Both the position numbers and the translations under genes were made by a program. From Apostichopus japonicus (taxonomy: Eukaryota > Echinodermata > Holothuroidea > Aspidochirotida > Stichopodidae), in NCBI RefSeq assembly GCF_037975245.1, contig NC_092563.1:21918960-21982959 (forward strand): a stretch of 64,000 nt of DNA, in the 5' to 3' direction. This document shows, in pieces, positions 48,147-59,963 of this stretch (position 1 is the stretch's first letter; every line of letters begins with the position of its first letter). The notes under the pieces are model-generated. The model ran no database searches, was not told the origin of the DNA, and saw only the letters and a program-made list of their open reading frames with translations.

Positions 48147-48833
48147 CAGTGGCGGCGGAACCGGGGGGGGGGGCCTTGGGGGGCTCAACCCCCGTAATGA
48201 AAAAGTTGAGGGGGCAAATGCATGATAAACCCCCCCCCCCAATATTTACCAAGGCTCCGAAACGTGCATCTGCCCATTTTTCAATGCATACTTGTCGATC
48301 TGTCCGATGCACACGTATACTATATAGGTTTAATAATTCTAGTAAATGCTAGGGTACCCTTGGCCCGTCCCCTGGCTATAGACCACATTGTCACCCCAAC
48401 CGCGTCTTCACGTCCCGTGAAAAGTGGAAGCAGTGACTACCGGTAAACGTAACACAACTTCGTCTTAGCCCAATGACTTGCCACATTTCAGCCAGTTCTC
48501 CAGCATCCCTTTGCTACACTCAAAAACGTCTTTGCGAGTACACTACGAGTAATATCCACCCTCTTAAAACACCATCGAATATACAAATTGCAATGTGTTT
48601 ACAGACTTTTGCGTGCAATCTGAGAAATTGCAGGCTTGAGAACAATATTTTAGGGCTGGGTATTCGCAGCATAGCACACTCGGGAAGTGCCGTTTCCGGC
48701 CATCTGGGGGGTTTGAAAAACCCAATTTTTTCTTGTACGCTCCGCGCCAACCGATGGTGGCGCTCTGCTTAGATAGTCTCCACGCATATTAGCCCCCCCC
48801 CCCCCAAATAATTTTCCACTACCGCCGCGCCTG
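48147..48833 (+). mobile_element. hAT family B element, uninterrupted copy
   Basis: Flanks GAATCAGT and TAATCAGT (48139-48146, 48834-48841) match at 7 of 8. Ends CAGTGGCGGCGGAACC and the complement of CCGCCGCGCCTG. The 687-bp copy corresponds throughout to the interrupted copy at 39497-40583. It has no transposase. Confidence 0.88.
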
Positions 48834-50856
48834 TAATCAGTAGCAAATGTCCTAAAGCCAGTCCCCGATTGTGAGTAGAGGTTGCCAATCTATCGATTCA
48901 CAGGCAGCGATCTATCTCACCATATTAACATGAGATCATCTCAAAGAAGAAAAAAATTTGAAAAACTTAATGGGAATCTCATCCTGATTTCTGTCATTGT
49001 CTGGTGCAGGGAATTGTACACCAGCCTACAGAGGGTAGGAGCCGGGGGGGGGGGGCACTTGCGCCACTTTTTTTTATACAAAATAGCAAATGTGCCCTAC
49101 TGGCAAATAAAATGTGTCCCTTTGGTGAACAATTGTCTTTTGAATATTTTAAACCTTTGTGGATTTCAGTATTTTATTTTAAATACCCGTGTTTATTTTA
49201 GTCTGTACATGCTATTTAAAAAAAAATTAAAAAAAACGATGTTACAGAGCACCATAGTAATATTGATAGCATACTGACACATCATATATATTTAAGTGAT
49301 ATGGCCGGTGTGTATCGGTTTATAGCAAAACGAGTTGTGGTTCTTTAGTGAGAAAGTGATCCTCTGCTATTGTGCCCCCACCACCACCCCCCCCCCCCAC
49401 GACTGCGTCTCTTCATAGTAATAATCATGGCTCGTACCACAGTTACGGTACCGCCTCCCTTTCCTCATCCTTATTAAAAAGTTTCATCATCCAAAGTTTT
49501 TCTTAAATCTATTTTTGTGTAACGAAAATTGTAAGATATCTTATATTGTACGAACTTTGAGGCTGCTGGCTAAGTGAGAGGATCGGAAAAACTTTCAAAA
49601 TAGTAGAATCTTGGAGGCATATAACCATAATAAACATTTTTCTTTCACATGTTATTGTTTTAAAAATTCTCTTAACATACAGTGATGGAATTTCCAGAAA
49701 TTGGAAAGTTATTGTAAGAAAAAATAAAAGAGAAATTTGACTTACCAGAAGCAGGATGAAAAAGTCCAGACAACCAGCCACCCATGTTTTTTTAAGTTAG
49801 CGTGAAGCTATTGCGAAGTTCTTAATACGACTTATCAATTATGAATCCGTGAGCGTAACAAAAGGGGCGGTCTCAACAAATGTACGGAATAGCTGAAGAG
49901 GCATTTACACGTTACGACAAGTCGGCTAAACAGAAAATCACAGACGATTTGTTGTGTCGTGCAAAATAGGTAATCGTAAAGAAACGACAATTACTTACTG
50001 TGTCCTGTACGGATTTTCTATGTAATCTATAGTGCGATTGGGTGGAGGGAAGGAGTGGGAGGCGGGGGTGGGGGGGGGGGGTGACGGGCTAATGTAACAA
50101 AGGAGAAAATAAGGCAGGTGTTGGGTGCGGAAGGGGTACGGGATCTTCGGTTATGTCATAAAAATATGACCAATAATAATGCTTTGCGCCGTCAGTTAAG
50201 CTATATACAAATAATTGTAAAGTTCCAAAGTTTGAGAGTCGAACTCTGCAACAGAAAATGAAAACAAACCTCGTATACGAAAGTATGGAAGTTTGTCAAG
50301 AGAAATTTTGTGAGCCGTGTAGTCTTTTTGCAGCGAATATCATGTTAATTGAACCGGTGTCCACGTCACACGGTCCACAACACACGTTAATCATGTTGAC
50401 CAATCGTAAGCAGCCCTATCAAATAGGACGCTGTTTTCCAAAATTCTTGAATCTTGCATATAGTTATCGAAATGAGAACGAAAATTTTGACAGATGACAG
50501 TGCTTCTTTTTCTTTTTGGGAATCTATCGTACGCCGTACCAATATGTTGCTGTTCTAGCCATGTTTCTGTCATGTTTTCTTATTCATCACGAACCCAAAC
50601 AGTCACGACAACGTATATCACCAACTGTAAGAGAAAGGGTTCATCGCTGCAACAAACTGAATCAAAAACAGACAGCCTTGCTATGTCGGTTCACGGAAAG
50701 AACGACTACGAAAATAAGAAATAGCCACACGCCAACCACTGTTTGAAGGGTTGGAACCTACACCGGACATTACTTTTACGGTGTAAGATCCACGTGACCT
50801 TTTTGGTAATCCAGAAAATAGGTTCACCAGAGCATGAAAAGCATAATAACGGCTAC

Positions 50857-51175
50857 TGAACAAAGAGATACCATTGTATGGAACCGTTGTTTTCTTCTCA
50901 ACAAAGAGGTACCATTTCATGGAACCGTTCTTTGCTACTAAACAAAGAGGTGCCATTCTATAGAACCGTCCTTTGCTACTGAACAAAAGTTGCCATTCTA
51001 TGCAACCGTCCTTTGCTACTGAACAAAAGGTACCATTCCATGGAACCGTTCTTTGCTACTGAAAAAAAGGAACAATTCTATGGAACCCTTCTGTGGTACA
51101 GAGCAAAAGGTACCATACTATGGAACCGTTGTTTGCTACTAAACAAAAGGTACCATTCTATGGAAACGTTGTTCA
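50857..51175. repeat. Minisatellite, ~41-bp unit, about 8 copies
   Basis: The unit resembles AACAAAAGGTACCATTCTAT-GGAACCGTTCTTTGCTACTG with moderate divergence between copies. It is non-coding. Confidence 0.85.
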
Positions 51176-51586
51176 CAATTATTTCGCAATTCCGATTTCA
51201 GATCACATCTATCACATTACGCAAATTACCACCTTAATCTTGGAAATAAAAGATCCTCGCTCGTTGCAGCGAATAAACGAAATTCCTTAGATTTATCTAC
51301 TTGTGGAAACTGCAAGGACCGCATGGTGTGGAGAACTACGAAGTGGGGTTTTCCACTAGATATAGCTAACAATAAGAGATGAAAGAAACTTTGACTGCCG
51401 TAGTTAGGATTGCTATCCACAGCGTCTTTCTCACTCAATTTCGGGCAGAAGCGGTGCAAAGAGAACAAGGGAAAATAGAGGCGACAGTGCTCTCTGTCGG
51501 CATAATTTCAATGAGTTTTGATGTTGAACTTAGAACGTAGTGATCTATGTGCGAGCAATGTATAGGGTGCTGTGACTTCTTAGGAG

Positions 51587-51762
51587 CAGTGGCATAAAAA
51601 GGTGCTCTTGAGTGGGGGGGGGGCTGAAGACTGATGGCCGGCCTGGGGTATGTGTCCCCCTCCCCCTTTGGATTTTTTTTGCATTTCCAGGTGGCCTCAG
51701 ATGCAATTTGGTGCAATATAGTAGACGCCAACACACACTCCATGTTGTAAATAATTTTGACA
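51587..51762 (+). mobile_element. Truncated hAT MITE, family D
   Basis: It starts CAGTGGCATAAAAAGGTGCT and follows family D through GCATTTCCAGGTGGCCTCAG, stopping about halfway. The right end is missing. Confidence 0.7.
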
Positions 51763-51826
51763 GACTTAGGTCTGTAGTCCTCCCTGTAACCCCACCCCAC
51801 ACTGTTCCTCCCTCCCACAGTTATGT

Positions 51827-51976
51827 TTACTTTCCAAGAGACTCCTGATTCTTCTTCACTTTACAAATAGTCATGATCACATGGTTACCGTGGTTACAAT
51901 GTATGTGGACAGAGATGCGAGCTGGATTAACTTCGATTTCATTTTTTTGTGCCCAGTTTCTATCTTTGATATCTTT
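51827..51976 (-). CDS. Small unknown gene, terminal exon
   Basis: Good acceptor, 49 codons with ordinary amino acid composition, and a TAA stop. It is the better supported of the two exons. It contains CNHGNH, a Cys/His cluster of unknown meaning. Confidence 0.45.
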   Translation of the reverse strand, partial: KDIKDRNWAQKNEIEVNPARISVHIHCNHGNHVIMTICKVKKNQESLGK

Positions 51977-53662
51977 CTGAAAAAAGTAACAAAATTGGTG
52001 TCCAAATCTGGACAATACAAAACCAGAACAAATATACACAACAACTGATATAATATACTGCTTTTTTGTTTATTTTTATTTCTACAATATTTTTCGGTTT
52101 TTGTAATCCTTTTTTTTTTGCCTTTTTCCTGTAATGCATTTTTTCCTGAGAGTAAAAAAATTGTCCTTTACACTCGAGAACTGATGCATAAGATTTAAAA
52201 AAAATTAAAAAGTCTCAAACAGCCTTGCTGTTCCCATTTGCCTACGCTCCACCTCGACACTGACAAAGAATTAATTTGGTCAATGCCTTTCTCACAAGAG
52301 GATGCAACAAGTGCCACTGTTTGTTAAAAAGAAGTAGTTATCACATTTCTTGGTGGTTTCATATTATCTTGCAGCATATCATTGACCCTCCCAACCTACC
52401 CTCCCTCACAATTACTTAGACATGTACCCCCATCCTCCCCCAGATTTCCTTCACCCCAGCTATCCTTCCCAACTAAACCCCCCCCCCCACCCATACAAAT
52501 CAAACTGAGCTTTCTTTACACATATTGCAAGCTTACATCACATATCCCTTCTTGGAGGGATATATAACAGTATTTCTTGTCAAGATGTCCAATTTGGAGA
52601 ATGGAATTTCTGATAATTACAAATTTTTCAAACTCTCACATAAAACTTGTATCTACAGTTTCTTTACTTCCATGATTCATTTGTGACATCTGATTCAGTA
52701 GAAACATCACATGAAACAGTCAAATTAAAAATATTTAATTAAATTGGATGACATCACGGCCAGGTGTCAAATACTTTCTCACATTTTCACAGTAGACGTG
52801 TTAACTTTATACGAACCTCAATCCTTCCCCAAGAACTTGTAATAAGAGGGTCTCAACATAGGTCACCATCATAATAAAATGAAAAAAAAAATATGATGTT
52901 CATATCTTTGGTTACTTTAAAAAAAATGCTATTACCAAGCCTTTCCCATGGTTTGCCATTTGCATTGCCATGGTAACATGAGAATAATTATTTTATTTTA
53001 CTACATTGTAGTACATGATGGTAATTATACAGTGAATAATGTGAATCTTTATAGAGCATTGATTTACCAAAATGAAGGAAGTTGCATAACAAAGTAAAAC
53101 ATAACTTGTAAGCTGAGTTGATAAAGATTCCCATCTGAAAATTAACTAATCATCTCTCAACATATCATGAATCTGTATTCTTTGATTAGGATTTCAACAG
53201 ATTAAAAATGTTGATACACTGTGCTACTAGCAATGGCAATGTGATCACTGCACAAGGTTTAGCACAGCCACAACAATACCAAACAATATTCTTGAATAGT
53301 TTATACACTGGGCACACAATCATTATCGTCCCTTACCATACTGCACACTCACATAACATGTTTTTGAAGAGTGGCATCCGTTTGTTTAACACATGTCAAT
53401 TGATCTGGTATAAACTTTCTCGTATCTTAACAAAAGGTGGCTGTTATTCCCATTAACTGAAATTAAAAAATACATTGTTTGGCTTCTTTTGTAATTTTTT
53501 AATTTTAGTTTTTACTTCACAGTTACAACTGGTATTTTCTCTTTTTATGTTTTCATAATAATATAAAGAACAAAAATTAAATGTTATACTGCATTTTATG
53601 TCAAAGGTCTTAGCAACTACCTTCTCATCTTTGCCATCCCAAATTCTCTCTATGAATGCCAT
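51827..53662 (-). CDS. Candidate two-exon gene for a 63-residue protein
   Basis: Exon 1 (53621-53662) begins in a strong context (GCCATGG), with an in-frame TGA 12 bp upstream, and encodes MAFIERIWDGKDEK. It leaves at GTAGTT in phase 0. Exon 2 (51827-51976) follows a perfect acceptor (TTACTTTTTTCAG) and encodes KDIKDRNWAQKNEIEVNPAR then ISVHIHCNHGNHVIMTICKV to a TAA. I do not recognise the protein. It has no signal peptide or membrane helix; the middle could form beta strands. It might instead be part of a longer gene whose other exons I missed, and the exon 1 to exon 2 join is inference from phase. Confidence 0.4.
53621..53662 (-). CDS. Small unknown gene, possible first exon
   Basis: Only 14 codons. 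Support is the start context, the upstream in-frame stop, the GT donor and phase compatibility with the 51976 acceptor. Confidence 0.3.
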
Positions 53663-54042
53663 GGCATTGCCTCAATTCCTTATATATTTTTTAATTTGAT
53701 CACTGGAGAATAATCACATGAGTCCTAATGCAATAAGATGCTCCTGAATGCCTAACCCCCCCCCCCCCCCACAAATCTTCTATTTTCCTGGTTGATCTTA
53801 CTTATATCAAATAGTAACAAACAAAATACATTTTTTGTCTTAACAATATAACAATTATATTATTAGTTTCTCCTACTCAAGCTCTTCCAATTATTCTGTT
53901 TAATTTTTTTTTTATCTTTCTGAAGTCAATTACATGATCTAATATGACCCTGTTGATACAATGAATTTCCATTTTACAAGTTATTTAAGTACTACCCTTT
54001 TTGAATTGGTCTATAAAGTTTTTTGCTGTTAATGGATTAATT

Positions 54043-54408
54043 CAAGGGCGTAGGAACCGGGGGGGCTGGGGGGGCGCCAGCCCCCCCAGTGAAAAATGTG
54101 GAGGGCGGAAGTATCATTCCGCCCCCCCGCTTCGCAAGTCAGAAAACCCCTTTTTCATTTCCAAATGAGAAAAAAAATCTCATTTGGACCACCAAATTGC
54201 ATCTAAGGCCAGGTGAAAATACAAAATTGAGTTTACAAAATGGAGTGGGTGTTGAAGTGTGCTATATTGCACCAAATTGCATCTGAGGCCACCTGGAAAT
54301 GCAAAAAATTCCTAAGGGGAGGGGGACACCCCCTCCCGTTAGACCCCTCCCCCAGGCCGGCCATCAGTCTTCAGCCCCCCCACTCAAAAGTACCTTCCTA
54401 CGCCACTG
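54043..54408 (-). mobile_element. Intact hAT MITE, family D
   Basis: Perfect 8-bp duplication GATTAATT (54035-54042, 54409-54416). Ends CAAGGGCGTAGGAACC and the complement of CCTTCCTACGCCACTG. The 366-bp copy is in opposite orientation to the 35709 copy and very similar to it. Confidence 0.92.
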
Positions 54409-54416
54409 GATTAATT

Positions 54417-56381
54417 TGATAACTAATTCCCTCCACCCATGCCTACCCATCCCCCTTCTCCCACACCCCACTTCTCCCAACCACACACATATTCACAACA
54501 CAAGACCACGTCCTGTACATCATGAAATAAAATAAAAAACAGTATTTATGTTTCATGGGTTTTGAATTAATGAAAAGTATAGGGCAGCGAGGGAGAATCT
54601 TGATTACCTGTAACGACTTGCCAGTAATACTTAGTTGTGACCAAGAAGATATCTCTTTGTAACTGCTAATGACAGATTAAAGGACCTCTTTGCCACCCAC
54701 CTACCCTTTCCCATATCACTCAAACTAACCTTACCATAGTACACCAATGTGTTTCCAACCATTACCACATCTTCTCAATTTAACCTTTGTATATTTTATA
54801 TCCCTTCACTTTTTTGGCTATTTTATTTATATATTTTTGGGCCAATAGCAACAATTTTATAATGTTTATCAGTCCCTTCATAAAAACCAGACACAAATGA
54901 GCATAGCTGCCAAAGTAAGAAAGTCCTATATAAATGAAGAAAAAAATTATAGCTTGGCACCTTCACTACCTAACAACTGATTAATGCACCAAAATCCAAC
55001 CTGCAACAGATAATCACACAACGACCCTCCTATCAAATTCACCTTTGTCGAAATGGCGAATACAAGAACAGTTTGAAGATATGGAGACCAACTCTGCTTT
55101 ACAATTTCAGAAACAATATGTACCTCTTGCCCACTACCTTGGTTACTTCACAATTATTGCTCTAGGTAACAGATAAAATTTTCTTCTCAAAGCCATAAAA
55201 AATGTCACAAAAATAAACTGTTAGAACTAACATCCACTAATCTTGTCAAAACCAAGTCTTTTCTAAAAGAAAAGTGAACTCCTGCATAATAATAATATTA
55301 TAATATCTTTCCTACTTCTCTGTGATCATCCTGTACAAGTCGTTTGCTGTCAAATTGTTTTTTCTTTTCTTTTTTTCTAGCATTTTTCTTTTGGGGTGGG
55401 GTCGGTGGGGTGTCTTTAAGTTTTGTTTTCATTTTTTATCTTTTTTAGTTGTTTTCGCTTTGATATCGACACTACAAATTTTCCATCGTCTTGCTTTTGC
55501 TCCTGTCACAGTATGACAACATTACGAAAAAATTGTTAGGCTTTTCACTATGCTTTATAGTCTCTTCCTAGGTGAGAAGAAACCAACAAAATATAGCTTC
55601 TTTGTCACTGATATCGTCATTAAATGGTATATTTTCCATTTTTCACTGACATTATGTCACTGCTAAGAAAAAACCAATCATTCCTGGTTTACTTCCTTAC
55701 CAAACAAACCCATCCACCCCTTCCTACGCCTCCTTTCTTCCAAAACAAAAATCTTTACCGAATAGTTAAAAAAAATCATCCAGAGAAAAAGATTTGATAT
55801 AAACAATAATTGCATTGTTGACAAGGCTGACAGTGTGAAAGTAGACGTGTTTGATCACTATCCGCTTCACTTTGAGATTAGAAACACATTAATACCAATG
55901 GCAGTCAAAATAGTAACTCTGTGAACAAAAGGTTAAAGAAGAAGCATAAATAGGATAACTCTAAGAGAGGGGCAAAGAACTGAGTCAAAAGAAGAGACAA
56001 AAAGTGCCTGTATTATCTCGGGTTTAATTTATGAAAGCGACAAGATTGGTTGGGGGACAAGAAAACCAACAAAGAAGACTATGAAATTGGTAAACAGATA
56101 AGACTAAAAAATAATCTAGAAAATCAGCTGTGCTTTGATTAAGGAGAGAGAAAAAGAAAGCAATGCTGTTAGTTCGGTTTCATGATTTGTGATGATGTGC
56201 ATGGATGTACTGAAATGAGCAAAATAAGGAGATTTGAGTCGATTAAAAGTGTTTACCGTGATTCCAATCTGAAATTCACTCAAAGAGAGTCCGTTTATTC
56301 AGTATTATTGTCTCCGCCACTGCTGCCACTCTGGGTTGAGTTGCCACCGCTATTGTGGCGGAATTTGCCATGCTGGTTGGT
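54417..56381. other. Downstream of TENT4 stop; probable 3' untranslated and intergenic DNA
   Basis: AT-rich, no coding exon seen. Part of it near 56.3 kb is likely TENT4 3' untranslated sequence. The frame of the last exon stays open for 28 further codons after its stop (56298-56381). Confidence 0.4.
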
Positions 56382-56801
56382 CTAATTCTTGCTTCTATAA
56401 GTCTTTGATACCACTGGCTGTAACGACGAAGAGGTCCCTCCTGGAGAATTTCGGAAGTTTCCCTTCGGCAGAGACGTTTGAATTTCAGACTTGTTATTGG
56501 ATGAGACGGTGACCTCAATATGAGGCGTGACTACTTGCCGCTCCTTGGCGGTCTGCTTGCTCAGCGAGTTCCCTGCATTACCACGGACAGAATTAGAAGT
56601 ATGATTGCACCGTTTGCCGAATTTTGATTGTTTGTGATACGTCTGCCCATGAGAGACTGGTTTCTTAATTTCCTGTGTCCAGGCTTTGTCAGTACTAGTT
56701 TCAGGTCCAATACTAGGGACAGCCTCCCTTTTAGAGGGTCCTTGGACAGAGTCGATGGTGTCCTTGGAAGAACCAGAAGTTTGCGAAGAAATTTCCGATT
56801 C
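56382..56801 (-). CDS. TENT4 last exon: low-complexity tail
   Basis: Open for 139 codons from the TTTTCTAG acceptor (ESEISSQTSGSSKDTIDSVQ…KQSKFGKR…SNNKSEIQTSLPKG…) to TAG at 56382-56384. Length and Ser/Lys/Gln-rich composition fit a TENT4 C-terminus. There is no close motif, so assignment rests on phase and position. Confidence 0.6.
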   Translation of the reverse strand, partial: ESEISSQTSGSSKDTIDSVQGPSKREAVPSIGPETSTDKAWTQEIKKPVSHGQTYHKQSKFGKRCNHTSNSVRGNAGNSLSKQTAKERQVVTPHIEVTVSSNNKSEIQTSLPKGNFRNSPGGTSSSLQPVVSKTYRSKN

Positions 56802-58266
56802 CTAGAAAATTACAAAAGGGAAAACAAAATGATTTTTATCTGATTCAGATTTGAAGGCACATTATATGACAGGCAAAAAGTATCAACAGAGCAAGACAGT
56901 ACCCCCACCCTACCCTTGACCCATCTCAAATAGGTATTTCAAAGAGAATCACTTAATTTATTAACAAATAATCATTCATTATGAATGCAAGGACAGGCAA
57001 AAAAGGACATCAAGGTGTAAGAAGAAAAAGTCTGCAAAACCACATAGCATCTCTTCTGAATGGTAGGTGTGGAAGAGAGTTAGTGGGCAGTGCCCCATAA
57101 GTGAGGGTGTGCTGCTAAAATGTCATACGTTTGGTCAAATGTTTTTGGACCTGTCTTTTTTTTCTTTTCAGTATTTGAGAGGGGTGGATCAAATTGCAAT
57201 ATTGAGCAGACAACTTACAGAATCACTGGAACTAGACACAATTTCACCAGAGGAAGAAGAAGATATAGACGTGATTTTGTTGTTGATGACATCGTTGGAG
57301 TTGGACATATTGGTGGCAGCAGTGGGGTTCATTGCACTTTTTTTGTTGACCTCTTGGCAAGATCCTGTCTCTTGGCTATTTCTCTGAGAACTGTCAGCAA
57401 GGATGATGGTTGTAGCATTCACAGGGCGGATTGGCTGTGCTATCCTCAAGGCTGTGTCCGGTAAACAGAAGGCATCTGGTTGAGGTATATTACAATGTAT
57501 GGAAAACTTGTGTGGATACATAGCCGTTGCTTTCCGGGCCCAGTTTTGCTGGACCCATAACCTATGGTCCATCACTTCGTCTGTTACCCTTATAATGCGA
57601 CCGAGGATGCTGTGTGGAGCAAAACCAAAAGAAAAAGGAACAAATAAATCTAGGGGACAATCTGAGTGGAAATGACTGTAATGTTGCTGAATGAAATATT
57701 TACACTGTAGCTCTGGAGGCAACCTAGTGTAATCTAGGTTAAGGATCAACACTTTTTTGTTCAGATGTAAACATTTCTCAATCAACGATTTTTTTTTACT
57801 GAATGTGACAATCAGTGTTGGTTTCCCTTTGTTGGTAGAAAACCTTTTGACAGTAAATTTTCAAAACAACGAGTATATGTAACTTTCAATCAAAATTGTG
57901 TACCGCTATACTGTGGTAAGGTTATAAAGAAAGTCTCTTCCAGCTTCATTTGGGCCTGACTGTTTGACAAAAGAAATATACCCTGATAGGTATAATATGC
58001 TAGAACTTGACAGATTGATCAAAAGTAATGTAGGGGAGGAGGGGGGGGGGGGCTGCTGAAATACATGGAAGCTTTACCCGATATTTTCTAGAAGTTTTGT
58101 GAAGAAAAAGCAAAAAAGGAGACAGAATTCTGGCATTTCACTGACCTATGACCATTACTTTCTTGGTCTATGTGAGGTACAACAGCTTGGGTGAGCACTT
58201 GGTAGGCATAATGGAATGCTTTCCTCACTTCCATGAACCCAAAAGAGTTCCTGCCAAGATCAACTC
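56382..58266 (-). CDS. TENT4-type non-canonical poly(A) polymerase, C-terminal exons
   Basis: Three exons (58146-58266, 57219-57609, 56382-56801) join in consistent phase. The first two encode GVDLGRNSFGFMEVRKAFHY and HSILGRIIRVTDEV. These correspond to [21 protein letters not shown] and ESILGRIIRVTDEV at the end of the PAPD5/PAPD7 (TENT4B/A) central domain. A Ser-rich, low-complexity tail follows, as in TENT4 proteins. These enzymes add mixed or A tails to RNAs in TRAMP-like and mRNA-stabilising roles. The catalytic nucleotidyltransferase exons were not found on the minus strand up to the window end; a broken SPG7 copy occupies 58.9-62.9 kb. Either they lie beyond 64 kb or this is an orphaned 3' fragment. 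Confidence 0.78.
57219..57609 (-). CDS. TENT4 exon: SILGRIIRVTDEV and Ser-rich region
   Basis: 391 bp, entered after GCTCCACACAG so that the split Ser codon restores GH-SILGRIIRVTDEV. It ends in the run ISSSSSGEIVSSSSDS at a GTAAGT donor in phase 0. Plus-strand frames across this exon are shadows. Confidence 0.8.
58146..58266 (-). CDS. TENT4 exon: end of central domain
   Basis: 121 bp, entered in phase 1 after GATTGTCGACAG and left in phase 2 at GTCAGT. It encodes the (G)VDLGRNSFGFMEVRKAFHYA block and ends ESNGH. Confidence 0.8.
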
Positions 58267-58892
58267 CTGTCGACAATCGAGGAATGTTAAAATGGAATAA
58301 TAGCTTAATCTGACATGAAAGTAGAGAAAGCTTCTTCCTGGGCAATTAACATCATGTTTATTTATTTCTTAATGCAGAAATGAATACAACCCTTATCTTT
58401 TCCCTCAGTTGTGTTTTATTTGTTGGGGAGCAGATCTTCATTATATTCTCTGCCATGTATTAAAGGTAAAGAGATGTTTGTGTTTATACTGTTCTTTTAA
58501 TCGCTGAAACATCTCCCCTCCCACTGCCCCTCCACCCCAGCCACCCCCTCCACCCCATTCACCCCCCCCCCCATACCCCATCACATGTGTATATACAGTA
58601 TTCAACTGAAAGACCACCTGGCAATGATACAAATTCTTGTGTACAAACGAATGAAAAAGTTTCTGTGCAGTTCTCTGCAATTGCTTCAAATTTAAATATT
58701 CAAATCAAATGACCAAACTTTATATTTGACACAATCACTCAATCCAACAATATTTTGACCAAGTATTACAAACAACCTACTAGGCATTAACTTCTGAAAC
58801 CTCAAATTTACCTTTCGTATCAATACAAGTTAAATCTCTCACAGTGCACTGTGGTGAATATAAAACAACAACTTGACAAGAATTTGCAAAAT
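58267..58892. other. TENT4 intron or 5' flank
   Basis: Nothing coding was seen. It has a C-rich run near 58500-58575. The partial SPG7 copy begins at its right edge. Confidence 0.4.
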
Positions 58893-58995
58893 GCTAATTA
58901 TGAAAACTGAATAATTATGTTCATCAATGTATCTTCCCAACAGAATTAATACTTTATGATTTAGATTCAACATTCAGAGAGACACCATACTGTAC

Positions 58996-59079
58996 CTTCT
59001 TCATCTTTTTGTTCCTGTTTCTCATCATTTTGATTTTGTCTGTTGGATTGTCTGGGAGAACTGGAAAATTATAAAGTTG
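58996..59079 (-). pseudogene. SPG7 exon 3 copy with premature stop
   Basis: It has the same 84-bp length, acceptor and donor as exon 3 at 37564-37647. A CAA codon has become TAA at 59069-59071, so transcripts reading exons 1', 2' and 3' would stop here. Confidence 0.85.
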
Positions 59080-59670
59080 CTGAAAGAAAAAAGATCACAC
59101 AATAATTACACGCAGCCAACATTCTCATCACAAAAGGTAACAAACTTTGGTTTTAGATTAATAGGCTCGGTGTACCCATTAAACAAAGTTTTTAGTCAAC
59201 AACATGAATTTACAAATTTAAAGCTAGGTCAAATGAATATTAATTCCAAACGTTAACATTATTAATACAAAAGGCAAGGCAGACTAATGTTACACATGTT
59301 GCTTTACAAATTTAAACAAAGTACAGTAATTCACTCTTTGAATAGTAGTGATTAAATATTTGATTATAAAATCAAGAATCTCAATTTTGTTTTTATTCAT
59401 GATTTAATGAAGGGTCCTAAACAAAAGGATGACATCACTGTTCTTCCTCAGCTCTTCCAATCTTAAGTCAGCCATCCTAACGTAACATCATGAACATTTA
59501 AAAAAGTTAACGAATGACCCCTTTCGCCTGATTTTGTTTTTGAAACTGAAATGACCACATAAACAATGGTTTACAAGATTTTATTTCCAATAGTATTCTC
59601 ATTTCTATATTTTACCAAGTTCTTTTTGATCAAGACATTATGGAAACTCACAATCAGACCTGGAACTTAC

Positions 59671-59782
59671 CATTTATGCCCAGAATATTTTTCAAACTGG
59701 TATTGCTCAAAGTAGATCTTTGTATTATGCTTAGTAAAGCATTGAACACTCTCCTTCTTTGGGTACTCCAATGTGATGAAAC
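59671..59782 (-). pseudogene. SPG7 exon 2 copy (frame intact)
   Basis: 112 bp like the functional exon, with about five base changes and few amino acid changes (ALQSII to ALLSII, SNLSNTTL to STLSNTSL). Splice sites are preserved. It could still be spliced in frame to the functional exon 3. Confidence 0.8.
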
Positions 59783-59963
59783 CTGAGAAGGGATATAAGG
59801 AAAAAAATGAAAAACAGGGTTTCAGTTAAGGTGATCTGGAAAACATTGGTTTACAGTATGTAACTTCTCAAATGGCTTTCATTAATGCTGCCAAAATGTA
59901 TTGACTTTACACATCATAACTGTAGACAATGTCATGGTTGTATCAAGGAGCTAAATACTGTAC

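Larger units (their letters stand above)
48834..51826. other. Intergenic, no supported gene
   Basis: Contains G-run-rich hAT-like debris (about 49020-49410), the 41-bp tandem repeat and a family-D fragment. Reading frames here lack splice support or family resemblance. Confidence 0.4.

Noticed and set aside
57067-57464. Plus-strand frames of 106 and 114 codons
   Set aside because: They are shadows of the minus-strand TENT4 exon at 57219-57609.
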